Below are positions 46,101 through 55,083 of a stretch of DNA of 64,000 nucleotides, piece after piece. Below the pieces are notes generated by a model. It did not search any database. It was not told the origin of the DNA and saw only the letters and a program-made list of their open reading frames with translations. Both the position numbers and the translations under genes were made by a program. The DNA is from Ophiura sarsii (taxonomy: Eukaryota; Echinodermata; Ophiuroidea; Amphilepidida; Ophiuridae): assembly GCA_035610835.1 (NCBI GenBank), contig CM069448.1, positions 8,495,607 through 8,559,606 on the forward strand, given 5' to 3'. Positions within the stretch are counted from its first letter, which is position 1, and every line of letters begins with the position of its first letter.

Positions 46101-48286
46101 TATTATTATTATTATAATTGCAATATAATTGCAGTACTGTGTATTTATTATTTTTTCAATAATGAAAACGCATGATGCAGAATTTGGTTGTAATTTCTTT
46201 GGGGCTTGTGGAATCTTAAGTATAGGGTGGGTTCACAGCCACAGATGGGTCCTATTCCTGCATCAGTACAGTAATTATAATTTGATCAGTTCCAAATTGG
46301 CGAAAAATTAGTGTTTTTTATCTCTCCGCGTGCTAAAGTAATCCAAGCGTACGCACGCTATTTTGGCATACACAAGCATCACAAATACAATTCACACTAT
46401 GCCATATGTTGCGCCATGCGAACGTTTTGTGTGCTCACGCTTTTCTGAATTCATTCGCTGCTGTAAATGCCAATTTGGAACTGACTGAACTATAGATTAT
46501 AGTTGGTGATGGATTGGCTCCAATTGGCTCGATCCTGCTTGTTACTACCAATAAAATCTCACCCGTCAGGTCTGGGATACTGCATTCTTGATCTACTTCT
46601 GATGACAATTGTGTGTACTTTATCTAGATCTGATTCTGATATGACTCCCACCTGTAAAACATAATAGAGATGTCACATCTGAGATAAGATAATTGTACTC
46701 TTTCAGAGAAGCATTCCACCATGATAAAAAAAAACCTATATTAAACATGTTTTCAAAGAAGGCAAAAAAACCAATGTAGTTGCATTTAAATGCTCTTGGT
46801 TTTAGATCCAATGCTCAAATCTCACTTTCTTGCATTATAATCTCATAAATTGTATTACAAATTTCAATATCCTGTTTATTTTAAGAAGCTTAACCTAGTA
46901 TAATGCCAGCAAAATGTATCAAATGTGTGATTTTATGTTTGTAAATGATGATAGGCAAAATGAATGATTCTTCACAAGTGTTGTGGTATGGATGGTATGG
47001 TAGGCCTAGTATTTACAATCAAATCAGACCAAGCAATTAAATGTTTTGCAAAGAATTAAGAAAATTAAACAGAATAAAATAAAATAATGACAAGAAGGTG
47101 TGTTTTGTACAAGCAACTAATATGCATAAAGAGTTTTAAACCTGCAAAATCTAAACACCAATAACTACGGTATTGCAATTTGTGAAAAAAATGCAATGGT
47201 GAAAATGGTTTTCTTTTCATGTTTAAGAATTTAAACATATGACTTTTACACCATTTTGGATGGTCACAAAATGGTTGAGTCGGCATAATTCTGTTATACC
47301 CTACACACCAACATCGGTAGTATGCGTCGTTCTTAAAAAGCATGCACTATGAATACCTCTGTGAAGGGTATAACAGAATTACTCCGTTGATCGAGTCGTG
47401 TAATTTGGCCTAATTTTCAGGTCAAATCACGCCAAGTCTCAAAAGGCAACACAAATGGGGTGTGATCATGAGTCAATGAATATCACCTTATAGTCAACCA
47501 CCTCATATGACCTCAGGTCACACATGTGGAATATTTGGGAAGTCCATAATAGAGCAGGTGGTAACATGGAATAATACGTCCCAGCGTTAATGATCTGAGT
47601 GTATTATATTTGTGTCACTGCTACTAACAAAGCCACAACACTAATGCAGGCTATAAGCACATCATTTACAGTTTAATGTTTGTTTTGGCTATAAACATGC
47701 AGAATAGAATATTTCAAAGCTATGTGTTGGCTGTATTGCAAGCATGCATGCCCTGCAAGCAAGCATTGTCTACATAGTTTAATCAGTTCCAAAATGGCGA
47801 GAAATATTTGTGTTTTATCTCTACGCGCGTAAAAGTAATCCAAGCTAGTAGCTACACACTCGCGATAGGGCCACAGGCAAATATATGTTTTGTTGCATGC
47901 ACGCATCAGGCATTTGATGCACTTGTTGCCTTTATGTGTGTGCACCTGTTATCTTCTGTTTTCATTCACAGGAGACTTCGCCAGTTGGTAGCTGATCAAA
48001 CTATACGAGACTAAATGAAAAAATGACATCTTCTTGAGTACTTTTTGGCATGGCATACTCTTTTGGTAACATGCTAGCAATGGTTGCAGTTGTGTGCCAT
48101 GATATGAAATGAACTATGGTATATAAAAAGATAGTGAAATCATGCACATTTATAGATCATGCAGTGATAAGGCTACTTAAAGAATAACGTCTTCATTACC
48201 TGACCTCCCTTTTGACGAGGCGTCACACCACCATCCGTGGGCTTTGCCCCAACGCGAGGGGCATCGGGTGTAGGGTTCAAAGGCAT
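33417..48286 (-). CDS. CAPS2: Calcyphosine-2 homologue, 17 coding exons
   Basis: Exons on the minus strand (high to low): 48286-48200, 46651-46563, 45411-45301, 44550-44512, 43782-43686, 42835-42672, 42160-42082, 41275-41208, 40741-40637, 39757-39590, 38868-38775, 37975-37857, 36581-36475, 35904-35750, 35020-34901, 34430-34334, 33583-33417. All joins keep phase across GT-AG introns and give 621 residues. Residues 1-250 are Pro/Gln-rich and probably disordered. The middle carries conserved blocks RVMVDQLSR, SVISDPDQ, ALRELCGFYFALDNTMTIYEYR and GSYSHVGGRRKGRAYIVQDLA. The C-terminus has four EF-hands: loops at 468-479, 504-515, 540-551 and a short, degenerate one near 583. Calcyphosines are cytosolic calcium sensors; the role of CAPS2 is poorly known. 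An in-frame TAA lies 6 bases before the ATG, supporting the start. The stop codon is inside the 49-bp minisatellite. Exon 1 is the least certain; the EF-hand exons are secure. Confidence 0.92.
33778..33870. mobile_element. 93-bp MITE with 8-bp target duplication (copy 2 of 3)
   Basis: Inverted orientation relative to 16999-17102. Flanks TTATTTTT at 33770-33777 and 33871-33878. Sits in CAPS2 intron 16 and carries the same internal 'aagaacgacgcatactaccg' core. Confidence 0.87.
34334..34430 (-). CDS. CAPS2: CAPS2 exon 16, third EF-hand
   Basis: Acceptor gtcacttcag, donor GTAAGT. Loop DSNKSGTVSIDE, then KKFYCTQKHPKVVQ; phase 0 to 1. Confidence 0.95.
34901..35020 (-). CDS. CAPS2: CAPS2 exon 15, second EF-hand
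   Basis: Acceptor cttctctgctag, donor GTGAGA. The complete loop DQNGDGAIDYTE lies in a 40-codon exon bounded by phase 0 on both sides. Confidence 0.95.
35750..35904 (-). CDS. CAPS2: CAPS2 exon 14, first EF-hand
   Basis: Acceptor ctacaacaacag, donor GTGAGT. Encodes KIHGQLKRRACKTLIGLGRH and an EF-hand with the complete calcium loop DRTGDGVLDKDE; phase 1 to 0. Confidence 0.95.
36150..36370. repeat. Dispersed repeat in CAPS2 intron 13
   Basis: Matches 60995-61215 in SH3BP5 intron 2: 'acaaaacagatttt', 'gcatgtttgtactt', 'ggtaatgaaattcaat', 'gacatttttgaaacatttt', and 'ttggaatgtcgtctgcag' followed by 'cgcctg'. The family is not recognised. Confidence 0.75.
36475..36581 (-). CDS. CAPS2: CAPS2 exon 13
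   Basis: Acceptor ttgccccatacag, donor GTATGT. Encodes GNVPYNHEEYQRRMAPPISK and QEETDHKLLAKMQ. The acceptor and about the first 25 bases of this exon recur in the neighbouring intron through a local duplication. Confidence 0.9.
36558..37455. repeat. Tandem duplication of 0.4-0.5 kb across an exon boundary
   Basis: Copies 36558-36964 and 36968-37455 share 'ataaggtacattgccttg', 'tcactgcacagcggccc' and 'gttcaaaaactaaagatatt'. Copy 2 has about 80 extra bases (near 37240-37350). The duplicated unit begins within CAPS2 exon 13, so intron 12 contains a decoy of its acceptor and exon start. Confidence 0.9.
37857..37975 (-). CDS. CAPS2: CAPS2 exon 12
   Basis: Acceptor gtgaatttctag, donor GTAAGT. Encodes GRDLTFETAQQPTLPAFLKK and STIVSIRITDVDES; phase 0 to 2. 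Confidence 0.9.
38775..38868 (-). CDS. CAPS2: CAPS2 exon 11
   Basis: Acceptor gtttctgttgtag, donor GTAAGC. Encodes ALPFINRGSYSHVGGRRKGR then AYIVQDLAV; phase 2 to 0. Confidence 0.92.
39590..39757 (-). CDS. CAPS2: CAPS2 exon 10
   Basis: Acceptor cctacccatacag, donor GTAAGT. Encodes KLLSKRVSFSGRVMTRNGHD and LRELCGFYFALDNTMTIYEY, a conserved core domain of the family. Confidence 0.92.
40139..40170. repeat. Poly-C run of 32 in CAPS2 intron 9
   Basis: An uninterrupted C homopolymer on the plus strand, the longest of several G/C homopolymers in the window; it is G-rich in the CAPS2 pre-mRNA. Confidence 0.9.
40637..40741 (-). CDS. CAPS2: CAPS2 exon 9
   Basis: Acceptor gtttattttag, donor GTAGGT (weak consensus). 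Encodes SVISDPDQDQDRARSSNRGM and ends LHHTK across the junction. Confidence 0.87.
41208..41275 (-). CDS. CAPS2: CAPS2 exon 8
   Basis: Acceptor gcaaataacag, donor GTATGT. Encodes a charged helix and the conserved DRVMVDQLS block; phase 0 to 2. Confidence 0.9.
42082..42160 (-). CDS. CAPS2: CAPS2 exon 7
   Basis: Acceptor ctttttaaatag, donor GTAAGT. Encodes PTDNDIDNNSWSKPYAQQHQ and EKKTEA; phase 2 to 0. Confidence 0.85.
42672..42835 (-). CDS. CAPS2: CAPS2 exon 6
   Basis: Acceptor cggtttacaacag, donor GTAAGC. Encodes TAWDQPAVPDNVPPPSERQK and then a Gln/Lys-rich, coiled-coil-prone stretch. Donor GTAAGC was preferred over GTATAA seven bases earlier because it fits phase 2 of the next exon. Confidence 0.83.
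43686..43782 (-). CDS. CAPS2: CAPS2 exon 5
   Basis: Acceptor tcttttcttttag, donor GTAAGT. Encodes PVSRSPFALHHTPSGQAKHT and a basic tail; ends in phase 0. Confidence 0.85.
44288..44420 (+). mobile_element. Possible tRNA-derived SINE
   Basis: 'TGGTGGCGCAACCCCCTGG' (44294-44312) resembles a tRNA A box and 'GGTTTGAAATCC' (44351-44362) a B box, about 45 bases apart, as in tRNA-derived SINEs. It lies in CAPS2 intron 4-5, on the opposite strand from the gene. No clear tail or target duplication. Confidence 0.4.
44512..44550 (-). CDS. CAPS2: CAPS2 exon 4 (39-bp micro-exon)
   Basis: Acceptor cttgtttttcag, donor GTAAGA. Encodes WGYHDYSPVGRG. Only this phase avoids a stop, and its length is a multiple of three, so it could be skipped without frameshift. 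Confidence 0.8.
44767..45080. mobile_element. TTAA MITE, family P copy 4 (degenerate)
   Basis: TTAA at 44763-44766 and 45081-45084. The left end has diverged, but the interior ('gattgctggaccgattttca', 'ggtggttaaccaccttt') matches copy 1. It sits in CAPS2 intron 3. Confidence 0.8.
45301..45411 (-). CDS. CAPS2: CAPS2 exon 3
   Basis: Acceptor tatatttcgcag, donor GTAAGA. Encodes VPALDLGRLADKDESLRNPI and onward; phase 2 to phase 2. A nearer alternative donor (45305-45300, ACT/GTAAGG) would put a stop in exon 4. Confidence 0.87.
46035..46110 (+). mobile_element. LINE/SINE-type 3' tail with (ATT)n
   Basis: 'gcagcgccttgaggctgttt' followed by 'aaggcgctttataag' and an (ATT)n run is a typical 3' end of CR1/L2-mobilised repeats. 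Only the tail is recognisable. It lies in CAPS2 intron 2. Confidence 0.55.
46285..46492. mobile_element. MITE with TGATCAGTTCCAAATTGGC-type termini
   Basis: 'gatcagttccaaattggcg' at the left and 'gccaatttggaactgactga' at the right are inverted. A second copy lies at about 47779-48005. Both copies carry a CpG-rich 'cgcgtg/cgcgcg' and 'aagtaatccaagc' core. They are in CAPS2 introns 2 and 1. Confidence 0.7.
46563..46651 (-). CDS. CAPS2: CAPS2 exon 2
   Basis: Acceptor gttttacag, donor GTGAGA. Encodes VGVISESDLDKVHTIVIRSR and onward; leaves phase 2, which the next exon completes. Confidence 0.85.
47282..47385. mobile_element. 104-bp MITE (copy 3 of 3)
   Basis: Same termini and length as 16999-17102. 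The flanks GTTGAGTC and GTTGATCG match only partly. It lies in CAPS2 intron 1. Confidence 0.85.
47779..48005. mobile_element. Second copy of the 46285-46492 MITE
   Basis: 'tttaatcagttccaaaatgg' at the left and 'ccagttggtagctgatcaaac' at the right; the interior matches the first copy over 'tttatctctacgcgcg' and 'aagtaatccaagc'. Confidence 0.6.
48200..48286 (-). CDS. CAPS2: CAPS2 exon 1
   Basis: 29 codons from ATG (MPLNPTPDAPRVGAKP...), ending CAG before the donor GTAATG in phase 0. There is an in-frame stop just upstream of the ATG and no acceptor AG nearby, so this is taken as the first coding exon. Confidence 0.65.
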
Positions 48287-48921
48287 AGATTAACCAAAGT
48301 ACATATGACTCACTCTGTAGGATTGCTTGATAGATGATACTTGATGATTTTGTAGTTTACCGAGAACACTTTGGGTTCTCTGCAGGTTTAAATAGAGAAT
48401 TGTAACATTATACTTTTTGTTTTTTGCTTTGGAATTGAATTTATTAGTGCAGTGTTTTAAAAATATGTTTTCCTTGTTGTAATTGCTTGACGGTGCAGAC
48501 AAAATGATGATAATTTTGTATTCAGGAATCCAAATCGGTCCAGAAACAAAAATGTGTTGAATATCATGGATAACTTATCATGAAACCTTTAAATAGACTT
48601 AAATAAACTTTAGGCCCTGTTAAAATTCTGTATGGTTGGGACTAAGAATTCCTTTTATGATAAAATAGAAACAAATCTTGGTGGTATAAATTATAGTTTG
48701 GGGACTTTTTTCCTATTCACCACACCTGATTATCAACAGGGGAAAAATCACAAAGAAAAATGCTCCGACATCACCAGGATTGAACTTCACTGCACATAAT
48801 TTACATACTTTGACGAACAAATTATTGACCAAATGCAGTGCATGATATCATGCCCCAGTTGGTTGGTCAGTGAACTTTTACCAAATCACATCCAATTCAA
48901 TATTATACAAAATACAAATCA

Positions 48922-49582
48922 ATTAGGTGTTGCTCGGCTCCGCCCGCCTCCTTTTTTTACCATTTACTATTCAAAATACATTTATTTTACACTTTATTTT
49001 ACTGTTTCTGAACTTAGAAACTTGCTTTAAGTGGACTTAAAGGTAGATGACCCGATCACATTTCGATTTTCAACTTGAAGTTTTCTATTCTACATGAAAG
49101 GTCATCCCTAAAAAAGTCGTGTTCCAAAGTTTGAGTTGCATAGCTCTAATGGTTCTTATTTTACACGCACAAGATGCTGTGAACTGTACCCATTGAGTAG
49201 TACACAAACTATATCGGTGGTATACCACCATTCGCGGTAATTCGACGTTATTTCTTCGATTTCTCCGTAATTATACCGATTTAGGCCGTCAAATTTCAGT
49301 ATGATGATGAGAAAAATACGAGCTTTCATATGATATGAAAATCTCCGTATGTTTGAAATAATTCTGTGTTACGAAAATGTGATCGGGTCATCTACCTTTA
49401 AATGAAACAAATCATTTGTTTGTCATTAGATTGCATCAGTAACTCAAACCGTACAAAAACCATACCATGGCGTAGATGGCGGCCATTTTGGAATAAAAAT
49501 AGCAAAAAAATGGGGAAATAATAAATAGTAAAGCCCTGCCTCCTCCTCACCTTCAAAAAATGAAGATGAGCAACACCCAATT
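48922..49582. mobile_element. Inverted-repeat element related to the 15.4-19.3 kb triplication, with nested MITE
   Basis: Left 'ggtgttgctcggctccgccc' and right 'gatgagcaacacc' are inverted. The right part matches the junction of the triplicated units ('catggcg...ggcggccattttgga', 'agccctgcctcc'). A family P element (49041-49397) sits inside. Confidence 0.65.
49041..49397. mobile_element. TTAA MITE, family P copy 5
   Basis: TTAA at 49037-49040 and 49398-49401. Inverted orientation relative to 21430-21787 and nearly identical to it, with intact AGGTAGATGACCCGATCACA termini. Confidence 0.9.
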
Positions 49583-50472
49583 TATTTTACTTTGCCTAAT
49601 AATAATAATAGAAAAATCCCTACATCCATGGGCAATTTATGTACAAAATTACAAATCCCTTCTCATTATGAAGTACATTTGTATCTTTACCCCAACCCCA
49701 TCCAATACATAATAATGTTATCATCATTGATTCTTGTAGGTCACTCAGGCATCTGGTTCCGGGATAACTGATGACCCCTTTGGCTTATGCCATTATCAGA
49801 ACTAAGTCAGTCTGATTCACTGCTATGGCCTATGCTAGTGCTAATTAGCTATCAATATCATAATTATGATGTGTCACACGTTCTGCACAAAAGTCATGCG
49901 TATACATTTTTCTTTTCTTAATCTTAGTCAGGGATGTTCATATCATTGACTACAGAGGGCGACATTTTTTTGAAAATTTGGTAGCCAAAATATGTGGAAA
50001 ACTCCATGTTTACCTCTTTTAAATCCAGCGATGTAGTACGATGTGGGCTGGGATGTATTCACTGATGTCTAAATAACCCCACCCACACAAGCAATTGGAC
50101 ATCATGAACGTGAACCTTTTTTTACCTAAAAATAAAATGGTTTAAAATTTGCATGACTTGACCAGTTTTCAGCAATATTGAGGCAAACTACTTTTGGTTA
50201 TAACTTATTATTATTCAGCCTGCAGACATGGTTGAACCATCATTTTTTATTGTAAAGTAAAAGTACTGTTTCCATGTTTTTCATTTTCAAAAATGTATGA
50301 ACATGCCTACCAGCCCTACCTTAGTCTTGCGATTTCCCTTTTGAGGGTTTGCTTGCCATCAGTCCGACCATCATCATGATATTGAGAGAATCGTTTTGTT
50401 GTTTTTCAATTCTGAACTATTAAATACTAAATCTGGAGGCGGCCTAGCCCTAAGTTGCCTAACATTAATTAA
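49583..50472. other. Intergenic, no gene seen
   Basis: AT-rich DNA without convincing coding sequence. Confidence 0.4.
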
Positions 50473-50819
50473 AGGGAGATGACCCGATTTTCAACTTGAT
50501 GATTTCTATTTTACATGAAAGGTCACCCTTAAAATTGTTGCATTCCAAAGTTTGAGTTGCATAACTCCAATGGTTCTATTTTTAGAAGCGCAAGGTCAAA
50601 AAACATGTGCCCATTGAGTAGTACACAGACTGGCTGGTGGTTAACCACCTTTGGCAGTAATTCATCACATTTTAGCCTATAATTTCCAAATGAAACATTT
50701 CTGGGCCCTAATATTTTACAGACATAATGAGAAAAATATGGGGATTCTTCTGATACCAAAATATCTTGATGTGAAAAAAAAAACCATAGCCCCCCAAAAA
50801 GTGATCGGGTCATATACCT
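50473..50819. mobile_element. TTAA MITE, family P copy 6
   Basis: TTAA at 50469-50472 and 50820-50823. It serves as the uninterrupted reference for the nested copy at 20962-21970; it reads 'cagacataatgagaaaaata' where that copy holds its insertion. Confidence 0.88.
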
Positions 50820-50877
50820 TTAACAATGTTTTTTATCCATCATCATCATCAGCCTCAGTCAGACACTACAGTCAGGA

Positions 50878-51330
50878 CCACAGTACAAACACAAACCCCT
50901 CCCCACCCATTCACAAACCCCTCCCCACCACAAACACCCTACCCACCCCACCCCCATGCATCCACGCCACCACAACCACCTCCCCATCACAATCCCCCAC
51001 CCTAAACCCATCCCCTTCCCAACTGCACCACAAACTCCTCCCCCACCACAAAACCCCTCCCCCACCACAAACGCCCTACCCACCCCACCCCTAGGCCAAC
51101 CCTTCCCACCCCGTGCATCAACGCCACCATCCCCCTTCCCCATCACAAACCCTATCCCCAGGGCCATCCCATTCCCATTCGAACCCCTGCCCTCCACCAC
51201 AACCCCTTCACACCACTAACCCCCTCCCCAACAAACCCCATCCCATCACCATGTTCACTAACCCCCTCCCAACCACAATCCCCCATCACTAACCCCTTCC
51301 CAATCACAAACACCCTCCCTATACCCCCTA
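50878..51330. repeat. C/A-rich, G-poor low-complexity tract
   Basis: About 450 bp composed mainly of 'cccacc', 'ccaccacaa' and 'aacccc' words with almost no G on the plus strand. Apparent long reading frames here are composition artefacts. Confidence 0.9.
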
Positions 51331-51985
51331 TTACAAAAATCACATGTATCGATTATCGTTGAGCCGCCGATCACTACAAAAACTTTTTTACAATAGACAA
51401 AACTTTTGCTTGATGCTGAATGGATGTTTCTGACACAACCCTTGTAATTCCTTGGCCACAAGTACAGTACTCACTTAGGCTAGTGGATCCACCCAGATAT
51501 AGTGCTGGGAGATATCAAGCCTCTCAGTCTCAAACCCAAAATCACAAAATGTTCTTCATCTCTTCAACAAGTATCAGAATTTGCTTAATTCAAACAGGAA
51601 ATCAAACTTAAACCTTTCCTCAGCAGATTTTTACTCCATCATTAGAACAATTATTTCTGGTTTCAGACACAAACAATAGTAAATTTATTACGCATTTTGT
51701 CTTGGTGGGCAAATATGGCTCTCAAATTGGTGGCATATTTGGACACCTGCTAGGACTGTACAGTACTGGACCAGGTCATCATCTTTTCAGCATGACTTCC
51801 AGTCCACACCACAGCTATTGTTCTTCAGCGATGGATGGAAATAAGACCCGCCCGCCCGCCCATAGCGGGTAACTTTTGTGTCGGGCGGGTGAAGATGCAA
51901 AGGTACCCGTCCGACTGGCGGGTAACATCTTTTTACATTTTTGAACCTCAAAGTGTAAGTAACAGCAAGTTCAGGGTCTAATTTC

Positions 51986-52574
51986 CAGTAGCGTATCTCC
52001 CGGGGGGTTAGGGGGTCAGAGTGCCCCCCAGACGGCTTTGATCGGGAAGGCCAGCCCAAACTACCGGGCTAAAAAAATCGAAGAGAGGGGAAAAAGAGAG
52101 GGAAGAGAGGAAGAGAAAAAGGGGAAGGAAAGGGAAAGAAAGGAAAGAGAGGGGAGAAAGAGAGAAGGAAAAGGGAAAGGGGAGAAAGGAAAGGGGGAAG
52201 ACGAAGATAAAAGGGAGAAAGGAAGAGAAAACCTAAGGGATTTTCTTAATTCCCATCTAAATGACAACTTTGCCCCTTGCCCGGTTTTATGATGGGCAAT
52301 TTAGTATAAAAATGGCAAATTTGCATTTGTCCAGGAATATCATTATAGAAGCCCGTTTGCAAGAAAAATGTACCTTAATAATATGGTAAGTTTCGTGTAG
52401 ATATGTTGTTAAAATTTCGCGCGGCGCGCGCATCAACTTTAGCCTAGGATGCAACGTCATTCGCTGGAATAAACTACCCAGCTGCGCAAGTTATTTACTT
52501 AATAGGGTCGAACTGGTGTCCACCAGGAAAAAATATCCTTTGCTCCCCCTGGAAAAATCCCAGATACGCCACTG
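51986..52574. mobile_element. hAT-like MITE with CAGTAGCGTA / TACGCCACTG termini
   Basis: The left end CAGTAGCGTATCTCCCGGGG and right end 'CCCAGATACGCCACTG' are imperfect inverted repeats of the CAGTGGCGTA type known from hAT-derived elements. No clear 8-bp duplication was seen. It encloses a polypurine tract (about 52078-52232). Confidence 0.6.
52078..52232 (+). repeat. Polypurine (A/G) tract of about 155 bp
   Basis: Almost only A and G on the plus strand, in irregular 'gaaagg/gagagg' words with a few interruptions. Such tracts can form triplex DNA; here it is the interior of a MITE. Confidence 0.9.
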
Positions 52575-52582
52575 GAAATATT

Positions 52583-53641
52583 ATCACTCGGATGACTGCC
52601 ATGATGATAGAGGAGATCAGGTTGATTTAGGAGATTAAAGAGAGTATTGGATTGATGAACATGATGAATACGAGGAGCTGTTCCGGGCTAGGGTTACAGT
52701 GGAACATCGTACAATAAAGACAAAAATATGTAATTGTATCATCATTTAAAAGTTGTCTTGCTCGTAATTGTTTGCTGCAAAATATTATGAAAAAACCTTG
52801 GGCTGGTGAGTGGTGGAATTTTTGCCGGGCAGGTACATTCATTCTGTGAGTTACCTGCCCGACTGGCTAGTTGAAAAAAATCTGAAGTTCTATCGCTGTT
52901 GTTCTTACTGCATTTTAGCACACATTTTACTTAGTAAGGTCCCACTGGGTCCAAGTATATTTTCATTAGAACAACCGTACAAAACAAAACAAACTAATGA
53001 ACCTGTCCTGTCAAGCAATCCTGCAATGCCTGTCGAATTCAACAGCATTTGCTTCGGAAAATTGTATTGACAATCAGTCAATGCCTGCATTCTGATATAA
53101 CGTTGCAGAAAAGAATGATGAAAGGTATAGCATTGTATATGCTGTATTACATTTTAACGTATCATTTAAATACTTACTATGACTGTTTTCAAGGTGTTCT
53201 TGCAATAAAACAAAATGCCTGTCAGGCCTAACGACAGTACACAAAATTGATTGGAATGCAATTATAGGATAGACTCGTTCTTCATGTTAAAGTTCAGAAT
53301 TGACGGAACCAAACAAAATATTTGTATGTGTTGTGTAATTAAAAACGAGGTTAAAATGATTGGTTTAGATTGAGGGCGCTCTAAACAAAATCATTGTTCC
53401 CTTCCCTGATTGTGCCAGAGGTCACCGGACCATTCGCTCTCTGGAGATGTTTCTTTGATTTGCCTTTTGCACACCATAATGTGAGCATCTCAGCAGTCAG
53501 CATACTCATTTTCGTCAATACAAAGAAAAAATAGTTCAGAGTTCAGTTTTTATTCACCAAACATATAATCAAGCAATAAATGATACAAGGAAAAAGGCTG
53601 CTTTCGTGATTTCATGATGGGCAACAGCAAAAATGACCATA
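52583..53641. other. Intergenic, no gene
   Basis: Contains 'gccgggcaggtac' and 'acctgcccgactgg' words near 52825-52868 that pair with cgggcgggt words at 51850-51930, possibly the arms of an older element around the hAT-like MITE. No coding signal. Confidence 0.4.
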
Positions 53642-54758
53642 AGGGAGTGTTCAAAAATACTTTGGTGGGAGGGGTTGGCCAAAACGGGGGGGGGGGGGGG
53701 GGGTCTAAAAAGTTTCAAGTTGAAAAAAGGGGGGTCAATAAAGTTTTTGGTACATAAAGGGGGGCGGTCAATAAAGTTTGGCCAAATGGATATATAACGC
53801 CTGGGTGGACAAAAAAAATAGAATTGTTCAATTTAAAAAAGGCAAGAGGTGTAGAAAGACAATTTGTGTAGCAAAAAAAAAAAATCCCACTACACAAGAA
53901 ATTTTTGTGAACTTTTATTTTAGAAACATTAACAATTTAAAGAGTGAAGAGGACATTTTCATTTTGGGGTGTAAAATGATAGGGAAAAAATGATAGGGAA
54001 AGCAACGTTCGGACCGACCACTGCAGATTGTGCAACAAAATGAAACTTATATACAAAATGAAACTTTCCACAATTTCAACAAAGTATACTGTTGAAAAAG
54101 TGGTCATTAACGAGATAAACACAATTGTTTGCGTGCTACGCACGTTTTCACTTTTTTGAATGCATTTTGTACAGCAATATTTGCGGTTACGCGCGAGTCT
54201 TTGTGCAAATTAAACTTTCCACAATTTCACAAGTAACATTGAAAAAGGTGGTCACGATATAAACACAAATTTCTGCGCGCTACGCGCGAATTTTCATGCA
54301 ACCTTTATTTTTCAAGCAAAAAGAGGCATTCATGTTGAGTGAATCTGAAATGTTGTAAATTGTGGGATGGTCCTAGTCTTTGTCAACGACGCCTCTCGAG
54401 AGCCGAAGGCGCGAGGGCCGAGCGAAGCGAGGTCACTGTTTTACCGCCACAAATCCTTGATGAAAGGCTAGAATGGTCCTGATTGCCAGCGTCGTAGTAA
54501 AAAGAAGCCAACAGGTCTTTGTCTACATGAAATAGTAAGGTTGGGGGGGGGGGGGGGGCGTCGTAAAAAGAAGCCAACAGGTCTTTGTCTACATGTAATA
54601 GTAAGGTGGGGGTCAATAAAGTTTTTTTTAAATTGTTAAGGGGGGGTTTGCAATTTGTAAAGGGGGGTCAAAAAAGTTTCGACACCGAAAAATTTCAGTT
54701 GCCCAGCCCCCCCCCCCCCCCCCCCCCCCCCCAACGGTATTTCTGAACAGTCCCCAAT
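53642..54758. mobile_element. G-rich inverted-repeat element
   Basis: Left GGGAGTGTTCAAAAATAC and right GTATTTCTGAACAGTCCC are inverted, each followed inward by long G (or C) runs and 'ggggggtcaataaagttt' repeats. Style resembles the Harbinger-like element at 18386-19220. It contains G runs near 53687-53702 and 54542-54557 and a C run near 54709-54732. Confidence 0.65.
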
Positions 54759-55083
54759 TAATGTTCCTCTTAAATTTGAAGTTTTTTATCATTTTAAATT
54801 CTTCAACACTACTGCGTATCCCTTTAACTGAGACTACTTTCATAAATCGCTGTGCTGTTTTTGCATTTCAATATAAAAAGAGCGCTCACTCACTATTATA
54901 ATTATCATACTTGGCCTTTGAACATGGCATTTTGGTAAATAATGGGGAAAATAATGAGGATTAAACACTGAATTTGAAACACACCTTATAAAAAGCTGAG
55001 ACATATACGTGTATTCCTATATATGTTTACGACGAGTATCAAATAATATCAACGTGACCAAAGGGAATAGTAACTAGAAGTAG
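54759..55083. other. Intergenic, nothing recognised
   Basis: AT-rich, without repeats or coding signal that could be assigned. Confidence 0.4.

Noticed and set aside
50320..50392. Possible extra CAPS2 5' exon on the minus strand (RFSQYHDDGRTDGKQTLKRE before a GTAGGG donor).
   Set aside because: No acceptable acceptor or in-frame ATG was found, and exon 1 at 48286 has its own ATG with an upstream stop, so it does not join in phase.
50859..51219. Pro/Thr-rich and Gly-rich frames of about 90-150 codons.
   Set aside because: They are composition artefacts of a G-free C/A tract and appear on both strands.
52038..52292. Glu/Lys/Arg-rich frame.
   Set aside because: It is produced by a polypurine tract inside a hAT-like MITE.
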